DNA of 64,000 nucleotides from Balneolaceae bacterium. GTDB taxonomy: Bacteria; Bacteroidota; Rhodothermia; Balneolales; Balneolaceae. This document shows, piece by piece, positions 28,088 through 35,778 of this stretch. Below the pieces are notes generated by a model, which made no database searches, had not been told where the DNA came from, and worked only from the letters and a program-made list of their open reading frames with translations. Where the stretch lies: the NCBI GenBank assembly GCA_017643365.1, contig JAEPNO010000001.1, positions 124,001 to 188,000 of the forward strand, read 5' to 3'. How positions within the stretch are numbered: the stretch's first letter is position 1; each line of letters opens with the position of its first letter. The translations under genes were made by a program, and so were the position numbers.

Positions 28088-28912
28088 ATGAATCTCGCCC
28101 CTCTTAAAGACATCGCCATTGAAGCTGCACTGGCCGCAGGAAAAATCATCAAAACGTACATGGATGAAGACATCGAGTTTGTAGAAAAAGCCGATGGAGG
28201 CGTGAATTACGCCTCACAAGTGGTAACCAAAGTAGACAAAGAATGTGAGGATGAAATTCTTAAGCATTTAATTCCAACTTGCAAAACGCACGATTTGGCG
28301 TTGCTCACAGAAGAAACCGAAGACAACGGAAGTAGGTTCGAGAAAGACTATTTCTGGTGCATCGATCCCATCGACGGAACGTTGGCATTCATCAAAAAAG
28401 AACCGGATTTTTCGGTTTCCATTGCCTTGGTTGCCAAAGATGGAACTCCGGTGATCGGGGTGGTTTACGATCCAAGTACCGATATGCTTTATCATGGGGC
28501 AAAAGGTCATGGCGTTTACAAAAACGATGAACTTTGGGAGATTGAAAACAAGAACAATTACCTCACCTTTGTACACGATAAGTCGCTACAAGCTACTCAT
28601 CAAATTGATGACTTAGTTGAAATTTTAAATCAAACCGTAGAAAACCACAATCTGAAACGATTTAAAGTAATGCGAGGTGGCGGTTCGGTGTTAAACGCCA
28701 TCAATGTTTTGCATCATGCGCCGGCTTGTCTAATCAAACATCCCAAAAAAGAAATTGGCGGGGGTAGTTTGTGGGACTTCGCGGCAACGGCTTGCCTCTT
28801 TCACGAACTTGGCTATCGAGCTAGCAATTTTGATGGCGGTCCGCTTGATCTGAATAGAAAAGACAGCATCTTTATGCATCATGAGGGAGTTTACTATGCT
28901 AGTTTTGAGTGA
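28088..28912 (+). CDS. cysQ: 3'(2'),5'-bisphosphate nucleotidase/IMPase family (CysQ-like)
   Basis: 274 residues. The metal site residues are in EETEDNGS and in DPIDGTLAFIKK, which has the LAF...K variant typical of CysQ and related bisphosphate nucleotidases rather than the TTNFxHG of inositol monophosphatase. GGSLWDFAAT holds the C-terminal metal aspartate. It likely removes the 3'-phosphate from PAP or a related small molecule. It is joined to the kinase gene upstream, which may point to a different phosphorylated substrate. Confidence 0.75.
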   Translation: MNLAPLKDIAIEAALAAGKIIKTYMDEDIEFVEKADGGVNYASQVVTKVDKECEDEILKHLIPTCKTHDLALLTEETEDNGSRFEKDYFWCIDPIDGTLAFIKKEPDFSVSIALVAKDGTPVIGVVYDPSTDMLYHGAKGHGVYKNDELWEIENKNNYLTFVHDKSLQATHQIDDLVEILNQTVENHNLKRFKVMRGGGSVLNAINVLHHAPACLIKHPKKEIGGGSLWDFAATACLFHELGYRASNFDGGPLDLNRKDSIFMHHEGVYYASFE

Positions 28913-28913
28913 T

Positions 28914-28941
28914 GAGTTTTGAGTTTTGAGTTTTGAGTTTT
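28914..28941. repeat. 7-bp tandem repeat (GAGTTTT)x4
   Basis: Four perfect copies of GAGTTTT abut the stop codon of the CysQ-like gene. The word is the complement of the CTCAAAx units at 30196-30230 and 33722-33763. Confidence 0.9.
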
Positions 28942-28990
28942 GATAAGTTTCAGTTTTCCAGAATTAGTTAAAGAAATTGGCTTTTAAATT

Positions 28991-29251
28991 TTGACGCTAT
29001 TTATCCTAATCAGTTATATACTTTTTTCGCTTTACGCCCAGCGAAGGATTTATGCTAGTGTGGTACTTACAAAGAAGAGAAAACGAGTGAATACCATCCT
29101 AAGCTGGTTCATTCCATTTATTTGGTTTCTAATTATCAAAGATATCATCGACTATCAATCGTATACCGTCACAAAAAAACACCGCGACAGGCTTCATCGG
29201 CAAAAATACCCTAAGTACTATGAAAGCAAAAAAGGCTTTATTGCAAAGTAG
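28991..29251 (+). CDS. Small membrane protein, unknown function
   Basis: 86 residues: an N-terminal hydrophobic helix (LFILISYILFSLYAQ), a basic segment (KKRKRVNTI), a second hydrophobic stretch (LSWFIPFIWFLIIKDI) and a basic C-terminus. The layout resembles the membrane part of PLDc_N proteins. The start is TTG 28991; ATG is absent. It lies between a repeat array and the convergent fur gene. The coding call is moderate. Confidence 0.5.
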   Translation: MTLFILISYILFSLYAQRRIYASVVLTKKRKRVNTILSWFIPFIWFLIIKDIIDYQSYTVTKKHRDRLHRQKYPKYYESKKGFIAK

Positions 29252-29270
29252 AACAAACCAATAAAGTGCG

Positions 29271-29651
29271 TCAACTTGAGCACTCTACGCATTTACCTTG
29301 GATCAAAATCCTGCTTGAGAGCACTTCTCGATCTTCGATTTTAGGAATAGATACTTCGATCGAAAGACATTCCATTTTTCCGCAATTCGAACATTGAAAA
29401 TGTGGGTGCACATCGTGATGATCGTGCTTCGCACATCCTTGACATTTAGCGTACCATTTCACCCCTTTGCTGCCCATAAAAGAGTGCACAATGGCGTCAT
29501 CTTCCAGCTTATCCAGCACGCGGTAAATGGTAGTTTTATTAATCTCGGCCGACAGTCGATCTATTAATGTGGTGGTAGAAATCGCACCCGATTCTTTATC
29601 GAACTCCTGTAGAAGTAAATCAACCGATTTTGTTTTACGTGTTATTCCCAT
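29271..29651 (-). CDS. Fur-family metal-responsive regulator (Zur-like)
   Basis: 126 residues. The winged helix is STTTLIDRLSAEINKTTIYRVLDKLEDDAIVH, with the KTTIYRVLDKLE recognition-helix signature. Zinc/sensor residues are visible in CQGCAKHDHHDVHPHFQCSNCGKMEC and the C-terminal GKCVEC, which fits a Zn site with CxxC pairs. It is shorter than average Fur, lacking some of the N-terminal helix. It is divergent from the MerC-domain gene with a palindrome between them, so it probably represses that gene in response to a metal (Zn is the likely ion). Confidence 0.85.
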   Translation of the reverse strand: MGITRKTKSVDLLLQEFDKESGAISTTTLIDRLSAEINKTTIYRVLDKLEDDAIVHSFMGSKGVKWYAKCQGCAKHDHHDVHPHFQCSNCGKMECLSIEVSIPKIEDREVLSSRILIQGKCVECSS

Positions 29652-29664
29652 TCTTATATTTTAA

Positions 29665-29679
29665 TGCAACTTTGTTGCA
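29665..29679. promoter_or_regulatory. Palindromic operator between fur and merC
   Basis: TGCAAC-TTT-GTTGCA is a 15-bp palindrome located 14 bp from the fur start codon and upstream of the MerC gene. It overlaps the -33 region of the proposed merC promoter. A shared site for the Fur-family protein is the simplest reading. Confidence 0.6.
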
Positions 29680-29702
29680 ATAGCAAAATTTGTGTATCTT
29701 TA
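29671..29702 (+). promoter_or_regulatory. Bacteroidota-type promoter of merC
   Basis: TTTG (29671-29674) and TATCTTTA (29695-29702) are separated by 20 bases, close to the expected -33/-7 spacing for TTTG and TAnnTTTG. It overlaps the palindrome. Confidence 0.5.
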
Positions 29703-29730
29703 TTTCTTTCATTATCACTCAAACTCGTCG

Positions 29731-30132
29731 ATGAAATTAACCATTTCTACCCCGGATTCGTTGGGCATTATTGCAGGATCGCTTTGCATGCTTCATTGCA
29801 TGGCCACGCCTTTCTTATTTGTTTTGATGGCCGGTATATCCGGAATTGAAGCAGCGCCGGGCTGGTGGATTTCCATCAATTACTTTTTCCTGGTGATTGC
29901 ATTTTTTGCGGTCTATCGATCTGTAAAAACTACCTCTCGCTCGTTCATGAAACCGTTATTTTGGATCAGCTGGATTGCACTGGCTTTTGTGATGATCAAC
30001 GAACAATTTGTGTGGATAGAACTCGCTGAGCTATACTCTTATCTCATGGCTTCGTTTTTGATAGCACTGCATCTTTACAACCGTAAGTATTGCCGATGCT
30101 CCTCCAATTCTTGCTGCGCGACTTCAACCTGA
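29731..30132 (+). CDS. MerC-domain membrane transport protein
   Basis: 133 residues from ATG 29731 (a GTG at 29692 would lie in the promoter element). Four hydrophobic helices. The MerC signature CMLHCMATPFL is in the first helix region and a C-terminal cysteine-rich tail (YCRCSSNSCC) follows. MerC proteins move mercury or other soft metals across the inner membrane; in this phylum such genes are commonly found next to Fur-family regulators. With the adjacent Zur-like regulator, a role in Zn or another divalent metal is likely. Confidence 0.8.
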   Translation: MKLTISTPDSLGIIAGSLCMLHCMATPFLFVLMAGISGIEAAPGWWISINYFFLVIAFFAVYRSVKTTSRSFMKPLFWISWIALAFVMINEQFVWIELAELYSYLMASFLIALHLYNRKYCRCSSNSCCATST

Positions 30133-30195
30133 TTCACTTCGTTAATAAAATACGTAGTTGATCTTTCCTTTCTCCTTGCTCTTTTCTTCTCACTC

Positions 30196-30230
30196 CTCAA
30201 ACCTCAAACCTCACATCTCACATCTCACAT
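30196..30230. repeat. 7-bp tandem repeat (CTCAAAC/CTCACAT)x5
   Basis: Two units of CTCAAAC followed by three of CTCACAT. It lies directly before the promoter of the first DUF6090 gene. Confidence 0.9.
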
Positions 30231-30240
30231 CTACTCCCCC

Positions 30241-30375
30241 TCTTGTAAATCTAGACTTTTTTAATCACTTTAGGCTCAGCTTAAAACGGGGTTGCACTTC
30301 TGATGTTCAAATTCTTTCGACGCATTCGCCAGAATCTACTTTCTGACAATAAAATCACCAAATACCTAATTTACG
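30241..30375 (+). repeat. Direct repeat A: leader and 5' coding end, first copy
   Basis: Its first 31 bases (beginning TCTTGTAAATCTAGACTT) are identical to 32762-32792; after a diverged 29-30 bases the first ~75 bases of the DUF6090 coding sequence match with few changes. It carries the promoter and start of the first array gene, so this segment was duplicated as a unit. Confidence 0.85.
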
Positions 30376-31055
30376 CCATGGGTGAAATTGTGTTGGTTGT
30401 GATTGGGATTTTGATTGCTCTTCAAATCAATAATTGGAACAATGAAGTTGAAAAGAGAAGTGAAGAACAATTGATCATCCAAAATCTTCATATCGAATTC
30501 GAAAAGAACAAGATTGGTCTTCAAAGTTATATTGAACATCATGAACAACTTCTCGAAGCTACAACTCAAATTATGGATTTAATTGGTGCTCCAAATGAAG
30601 AATTGGACCGATATAATCTGGATAGTTTAATAGCAAGCAGCCTTGATTATATAGAATTCAATCCACGCCAATCTGTTATTTCAGACTTAAACTCATCCGG
30701 GAGATTAAATCTTATCAGCTCTGATTCCTTGCGATTACTTATTTACGAATGGTCGGTGTTAATTGAAGGTGCGCATGAAGGTTACGATACTTTAGATGAG
30801 ATTAACCAAATGTTATACCTGCCCTATTTAACCAAAAATGCATCGATGAAGAATATCGACCAATATGGGATTTTAGAATGGGACGAAAAGTCGAAGTTGT
30901 ATCATAATAATTATGAGCTGTTTAATGATGTAGAGTTTGAAAATGTGGTGGATAATCAGGCATGGGATATAAAAAACTATCTCAATCACTTAAAAGTACT
31001 TGAACCAATTATCGATAAGATTATCCAAGAAACTGAAGCCTCAACGCTAAATTAA
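30303..31055 (+). CDS. DUF6090-family protein, copy 1
   Basis: 250 residues. Basic amphipathic N-terminus (FKFFRRIRQNLLSDNKITKY), one membrane helix (GEIVLVVIGILIALQINNWN) and about 195 residues of helical, probably periplasmic, domain. This is the DUF6090 signature, found as multi-copy families in Balneolota and Bacteroidota with no known function. It is the first of four tandem genes; its stop overlaps the start of copy 2 by one base. A promoter region identical to that of copy 4 precedes it. Confidence 0.85.
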   Translation: MFKFFRRIRQNLLSDNKITKYLIYAMGEIVLVVIGILIALQINNWNNEVEKRSEEQLIIQNLHIEFEKNKIGLQSYIEHHEQLLEATTQIMDLIGAPNEELDRYNLDSLIASSLDYIEFNPRQSVISDLNSSGRLNLISSDSLRLLIYEWSVLIEGAHEGYDTLDEINQMLYLPYLTKNASMKNIDQYGILEWDEKSKLYHNNYELFNDVEFENVVDNQAWDIKNYLNHLKVLEPIIDKIIQETEASTLN

Positions 31056-31849
31056 TGTTCAAATTCTTTCGGCGTATTCGCCAAAAACTTCTTTCAGACA
31101 ATAAAATCGCTAAATACCTGATTTATGCTTCAGGCGAAATTGTATTGGTGGTGATTGGCATTTTGATCGCACTTCAGGTAAACAATTGGAATGAAGCCCG
31201 AAAAGACCGCATTGCTGAAACTGCTCTATTACAACAACTTCATGGCGAGTTTGAAAGTAATCTCATTCAACTCGAAGAGAAAATGATGATTCGGGATAAT
31301 GCCATCTCCGGGGCATTACAACTGCTTTACTATATCGACAATCCAGGACTTCGAGAAACTGATTCAATTTTAGTAAATCTCGGTCAAACGTTAACCGCTC
31401 CAACCTTCGATCCAATTGTAAATGATTTGATTAGCGCCGGGAGGCTACAATTACTGCAAAACAATGAACTAAAACGATTACTGAGTTCTTGGACCAGTGA
31501 AATTGTTCAAGTTAAAGAGGAAGAGAATGCGTGGAAGCAAATACGTGAAACCAGATATTTTCCTTTTTTAATCAAAGAGACATCTTTCAGGATTATTTTA
31601 AATAGTTATTTCGAATCGGGTCAGTTCGATCTTCATTTGATCGACAAAGATGCTTCTATCGAATTAACTCTTCATAAAAAAGAAGTGAATTTTAATGTAA
31701 TTGATTTACTTGAAAATGAGGACTTGGAAGATTATTTAGCCGAATGTGCAGCTTTTCACGCAGCGGCGAACAGTCAGTCTGAAATCATGAAAGAACGGAT
31801 TGAAAGCATCTTAGTGATCATCCAATCTCAATTAGATAGTGAAAACTAA
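31055..31849 (+). CDS. DUF6090-family protein, copy 2
   Basis: 264 residues. The membrane-proximal first 50 residues are nearly the same as copy 1 (FKFFRRIRQKLLSDNKIAKY), while the rest differs. Copies 2 and 4 are closest: both have QVNNWNE, NLxQLxEKxxxR and a shared C-terminal region ending in RQSE/SQSE followed by RI. The start is in the TAATG overlap with copy 1, indicating translational coupling. Confidence 0.85.
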   Translation: MFKFFRRIRQKLLSDNKIAKYLIYASGEIVLVVIGILIALQVNNWNEARKDRIAETALLQQLHGEFESNLIQLEEKMMIRDNAISGALQLLYYIDNPGLRETDSILVNLGQTLTAPTFDPIVNDLISAGRLQLLQNNELKRLLSSWTSEIVQVKEEENAWKQIRETRYFPFLIKETSFRIILNSYFESGQFDLHLIDKDASIELTLHKKEVNFNVIDLLENEDLEDYLAECAAFHAAANSQSEIMKERIESILVIIQSQLDSEN

Positions 31850-32619
31850 TGCTCAATTTCTTCCGAAAAATCCGCCAAAAACTACTTTCCGATAGCAATT
31901 TTAGTAAATACCTGATTTACGCCATCGGTGAAATTATTCTTGTAGTAATTGGGATTTTGATCGCTTTGCAGATCAATAATTGGAATACCGAAAGAGTAAA
32001 TCGAAGTCAGGAAATTCAATATCTCAAGTCTTTGAAAACAGATTTCTTAGAAACTAAAATTAACCTAGAGTCAACTTTAGAAAGACAAGAAAGAACGGTC
32101 GAGTACTGCAAACTTTTAATTAAAGAAATGCGACAGAAGAATTTGCAGATTCAGCCAGATTCATTAGGCGAATATTTATACCGTGGAGCATTTTCGTATT
32201 GGCGAGTTGAACCTGTAAGCGGAACCTATGATGCCTTAATCGGATCCGGCAATATCACTTTGATAACCAATCAAAAACTCATCCAATATTTAGCAAAGTT
32301 TTCATCCGAAGTGAGTTTTGGCTTTGAAGACGAACAAATGGCTGTTGATCTAACTTCCAATCTGGTTAAAATATCGAGCGACTATTCATATAACGTTTTC
32401 CCTCAATCATTGTATTTTTATTTAGATTGGGAATCGCAACTAGCTAGTTCTAATGATTTGCAAGATGTTGTCCGCCAACACATGTCAAATGATTCATTCC
32501 TAAGCGCATTAATTATGAAAACAGGTCTTGAAAACAACCGCCTAGATTATCAGACTGCTCTGAAAAAGCTCACCGAAGATATCCTTGAAGAATTGGACCG
32601 GGAATTAGATCTGCGATAA
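31849..32619 (+). CDS. DUF6090-family protein, copy 3
   Basis: 256 residues with the same basic N-terminus (LNFFRKIRQKLLSDSNFSKY) and membrane helix. The soluble region is different from its neighbours except for a central segment VSGTYDALIGSGNITLI that corresponds to the LNSSGRLNLI and ISAGRLQLL segments of copies 1 and 2. TAATG overlap with copy 2. The gap after it (32620-32823) holds repeats. Confidence 0.85.
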   Translation: MLNFFRKIRQKLLSDSNFSKYLIYAIGEIILVVIGILIALQINNWNTERVNRSQEIQYLKSLKTDFLETKINLESTLERQERTVEYCKLLIKEMRQKNLQIQPDSLGEYLYRGAFSYWRVEPVSGTYDALIGSGNITLITNQKLIQYLAKFSSEVSFGFEDEQMAVDLTSNLVKISSDYSYNVFPQSLYFYLDWESQLASSNDLQDVVRQHMSNDSFLSALIMKTGLENNRLDYQTALKKLTEDILEELDRELDLR

Positions 32620-32678
32620 TCTCTCTGCTATAACAGGCTTCTCATATAACCAAGGTAGTACTAAAGTACGAATGAAGG

Positions 32679-32699
32679 TGGCTGAGCATGTCAAAGCCC
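32679..32699. repeat. Degenerate copy of the GGTGAGCTTGTCGAA palindromic repeat
   Basis: GGCTGAGCATGTCAAAGCCC matches the family word GGCTGAGCTTGTCGAAGCC with a few changes. A second such copy is at 33698-33718 and four tandem copies sit in aguA. Confidence 0.6.
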
Positions 32700-32715
32700 C
32701 TTCCTCAAACCTTTT

Positions 32716-32749
32716 AATCAACGAAGTACGAACGTACGTAGTTGATCAC
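32716..32749. repeat. Copy of the ~34-bp imperfect palindromic repeat
   Basis: AATCAACGAAGTACGAAC...GTAGTTGATCAC. It is the reverse complement, with a few changes, of 24464-24498. A partial, rearranged copy (ACTTCGTTA...TACGTAGTTGATC) lies at about 30136-30163. Confidence 0.7.
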
Positions 32750-32761
32750 ACCTCACTCCTC

Positions 32762-32895
32762 TCTTGTAAATCTAGACTTTTTTAATCACTTTGGGCTCAA
32801 ATTTTAAAGGGATCGCATTTCTGATGTTCAAATTCTTTCGACGCATTCGCCAGAATCTACTTTCTGATAATAAAATCACCAAATACCTGATTTAC
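32762..32895 (+). repeat. Direct repeat A: leader and 5' coding end, second copy
   Basis: The leader and first ~75 coding bases repeat those at 30241-30375. It places an apparently identical promoter in front of the fourth array gene. Confidence 0.85.
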
Positions 32896-33612
32896 TCGAT
32901 CGGCGAAATTGTGCTGGTGGTGATAGGAATTTTGATCGCTTTACAGGTAAACAATTGGAATGAAGATCGAAAAGAATTAGTGATTGAGCAGCAGATTCTC
33001 AAACAACTAAAAGTTGAGTATCAAAACAATTTGGATCAACTGAACGAGAAAATTCAAATGCGAAATGAGGCATTAGAAGCAAGTAACATACTCTTATCAT
33101 ATATAGATGACCCGGAAACTCTTGATGAACCCACTTTCTATTACTCTCTGGTAATGATTATCCGAGACCCTACCTTCGATCCTATTAAAAACGATATAAT
33201 TGGAACGGAAAAACTCAGAAATATTCGAAATGATACACTAGTACAATATCTATCAAACTGGTCGTCGGAAGTCTTTCAGGTTCAAGAATTGGAGTTGGTC
33301 TATTCGAAGTATCGAACTGAGATTATTTATCCAAAATATAATCAGTTAGGTATAACAAGAAACATGTTTCATAGTTTGTGGAAGGACGGATTTTCACCTA
33401 CTGAGGCTTTAGACAAAGAAACTAAAACCGTGTATAGCATCAAATCTTCTAAGAAAGAGCTCTCATTCGATACCATATTAAAGGATGTAGAATTAGAAGG
33501 TATCATAAGCCAAGTGATAACATTTCATTTGTTAACAAACCGTCAGTCTGAGACCCTTCGCGATAGAATTTATAGTATTCAAGCATTACTGGATCGAGAA
33601 ATAGACCAATAA
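32824..33612 (+). CDS. DUF6090-family protein, copy 4
   Basis: 262 residues from ATG 32824; an in-frame TTG 33 bp upstream is inside the duplicated leader and is not credible. N-terminus FKFFRRIRQNLLSDNKITKY is the same as copy 1, while the soluble domain is more like copy 2 (LKQLKVEYQNNLDQLNEKI). This mosaic pattern fits recombination between array members. The gene has its own promoter copy. Function is unknown; a single inner-membrane anchor is predicted. Confidence 0.85.
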   Translation: MFKFFRRIRQNLLSDNKITKYLIYSIGEIVLVVIGILIALQVNNWNEDRKELVIEQQILKQLKVEYQNNLDQLNEKIQMRNEALEASNILLSYIDDPETLDEPTFYYSLVMIIRDPTFDPIKNDIIGTEKLRNIRNDTLVQYLSNWSSEVFQVQELELVYSKYRTEIIYPKYNQLGITRNMFHSLWKDGFSPTEALDKETKTVYSIKSSKKELSFDTILKDVELEGIISQVITFHLLTNRQSETLRDRIYSIQALLDREIDQ

Positions 33613-33697
33613 TTCATTTTCGTTCAACAAATGATTTTAAATAGATTTTTAATCATTTCAACAAGATCACTTCACTTTACCTTTTCACTTAATAGTT

Positions 33698-33718
33698 GGC
33701 TGAGCCAGTCGAAGCCTC
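33698..33718. repeat. Degenerate copy of the GGTGAGCTTGTCGAA palindromic repeat
   Basis: GGCTGAGCCAGTCGAAGCCT matches GGCTGAGCTTGTCGAAGCC except at two or three positions. Confidence 0.6.
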
Positions 33719-33721
33719 ATC

Positions 33722-33763
33722 CTCAAATCTCAAATCTCAAATCTCACACCTCAAGCCTCAACT
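33722..33763. repeat. 7-bp tandem repeat (CTCAAAT-type)x6
   Basis: Three units of CTCAAAT then CTCACAC, CTCAAGC and CTCAACT, all in 7-bp phase. It runs into the 3' end of the convergent radical SAM gene. Confidence 0.85.
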
Positions 33764-35619
33764 CCACTCAAAAAACTCTCTATCAAATCCTTTGGGTGAC
33801 TCGTTGGTGTGATCGGGAAATCAAACCATTCTTGTAGATCTTTTTCGAAACCGGTTCTGTTTAAATAACTGTGCAAGGCATCGTTTAAGCCTTTGGTGTA
33901 TTTGGGATGATCCGTACCCTCGGGATCTTCGTGCCAGAGATCATTTTGGGCAAAACCTTCAAATTCCGGTCCGGTAACGGTAATCCCGAATGCATCCGGA
34001 TTTTTGCCAATCGGACTATGAACCGTGGTTGTAAACATGTGCCAAAAACCGGATTGAATGCAGTCTTTCTCAAATAACTGACGAACCACTTCCAACGAAT
34101 CGATGGTTTCTTGCTGGGTTTCGGTGGGGAAACCGTACATCAAATAAGCGTGTACCATAACTCCATTTCGGGAAAAGTTGTGAGTCACGCGAGTTACCTG
34201 TGCTATATCCACGCCTTTCTTCATTTTCGCGAGTAATCGATCAGAAGCCACTTCCAATCCTCCTGTAACGGCGATACAGCCAGCCTGAGCCATCAACTCG
34301 CACAGCTCGTAGCTGAAGGTCTTTTCGAAGCGGATGTTCGTCCACCACGTAATTTTCACTCCTCGTTCGATAAGGGCTTTCGAGAGCTGCTTCAACATGG
34401 AAGGCGGAGCGGCTTCATCCACAAAATGAAAACCGGTGATGCCCGTATCCGCCATAATTTTTTCGATCTTATCTACCAATAAATCTGCCGTGGTGTTTTG
34501 GTAATTCCCGATATAATCTAGGCTCACATCACAAAAAGAACACTGCCGCCAGTAACAACCATGCGAAACGGTGAGTTTATTCCATCGCTTGTCGGTCCAC
34601 ATTCGGTGCATGGGATTTACCACATCCAGAAAAGAAACGTATTTATCGAAAGGCAATCCCTGATAATTGGGTGCAGGCAGACTTTGATGATGGTAAATCG
34701 TGTTTGGGAGATGATTCTTGTAAACTACCTTTTCATCTTCCAAAATATAAGTTCGTTCCAGATCATCAACGCCTGCTTTTCCATCTATGAATTCCAGCAT
34801 TTTAAGCAGTGGCCCTTCCCCATCGTCGAGCGAGATAAAATCAACAATTTCAAAGATTCGCGGATCTTCTAAACTGCGCAATTCGGTGTTACAATATCCA
34901 CCGCCAAAGGCTACTTTGATGTCGGAGTAAAACTGTTTGATAAATTGAGCACAACGTAAAGCTGCGAATACATTCCCAGGAAACGGTATCGTAAATCCTA
35001 CTAGATCAGGCGATTCATTCTGAATTTTCTCTTCCAAAATATTCAGCATTTCGTCTTCGATCAACGTGGGCTGATATTGCAGAAATTCATCCAATTGATC
35101 GAAACTACTTGCAGAGCTTCCGATTTGTTCGGCGTACTTGGTGAAAGCGAAAAACTCATCCACATTTACCTGTATGAAATCGCCAATTTCTTCCACGAAC
35201 AGCGTTCCGTAATGCTTGGCTTTATCTATGATTCCAATCTCCCCTTCCTCCCATTGGATGTCCGGATTCACCTTTTCCAATCGGTGTCCAACCGGTAGGA
35301 AATCAGGCTTAAGTATTTCTTGGGCGGTTTCAATGTCTTGTATTTGAAGGAAACCGATCACCGTATCAACCCGTGAGATATACTGCTCCCTCATCTCGGC
35401 GATTTCAGGAAAATGATGATTCCCCAAAAGTTCAGCCTCTTCGAAAATGGCGCGAAGAAAATCACCTGTAAAAATGGTGGTAAACAACTCGATACTCAGA
35501 TCGCAATGAGAAACATTTACTCCTTTTTCTTCCAGAAATCCTTTCAGATAAGAGGTGGCCGGATAGGCCGTATTCAATTGGGTAAAAGGCGGAGTAACTA
35601 ACAGGAGTTTGGATTGCAT
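33751..35619 (-). CDS. B12-binding-domain radical SAM enzyme
   Basis: 622 residues. An N-terminal region (KLLLVTPPFTQLNTAYPATSY, about 1-290) with VGFTIPFPGNVFAALRCAQF and FGGGYCNTE has the cobalamin-binding Rossmann shape, but the DxHxxG motif is not visible. The radical SAM core has VSHGCYWRQCSFCD; the cysteine spacing here is CX4CX2C, one longer than the usual CX3CX2C. VMVHAYLMYGFPTET follows as the SAM-binding strand. No substrate or partner is apparent. The 3' end runs into a 7-bp repeat array, so the last residues may derive from it. Confidence 0.85.
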   Translation of the reverse strand: MQSKLLLVTPPFTQLNTAYPATSYLKGFLEEKGVNVSHCDLSIELFTTIFTGDFLRAIFEEAELLGNHHFPEIAEMREQYISRVDTVIGFLQIQDIETAQEILKPDFLPVGHRLEKVNPDIQWEEGEIGIIDKAKHYGTLFVEEIGDFIQVNVDEFFAFTKYAEQIGSSASSFDQLDEFLQYQPTLIEDEMLNILEEKIQNESPDLVGFTIPFPGNVFAALRCAQFIKQFYSDIKVAFGGGYCNTELRSLEDPRIFEIVDFISLDDGEGPLLKMLEFIDGKAGVDDLERTYILEDEKVVYKNHLPNTIYHHQSLPAPNYQGLPFDKYVSFLDVVNPMHRMWTDKRWNKLTVSHGCYWRQCSFCDVSLDYIGNYQNTTADLLVDKIEKIMADTGITGFHFVDEAAPPSMLKQLSKALIERGVKITWWTNIRFEKTFSYELCELMAQAGCIAVTGGLEVASDRLLAKMKKGVDIAQVTRVTHNFSRNGVMVHAYLMYGFPTETQQETIDSLEVVRQLFEKDCIQSGFWHMFTTTVHSPIGKNPDAFGITVTGPEFEGFAQNDLWHEDPEGTDHPKYTKGLNDALHSYLNRTGFEKDLQEWFDFPITPTSHPKDLIESFLSGVEA

Positions 35620-35778
35620 GCTTAAATATACGCATTAGAGAGCTTTGGATTGTTGGATTTGCCCAAAAAGAAACTACCCTGTAAAGCTTGAATAAGTGGA
35701 TTCTTTTGATCGATTATTCTTTAGTACATTCCTTCACAAATCTGTTCAAAAAAAGATCAAAACATCACGATACCATTT

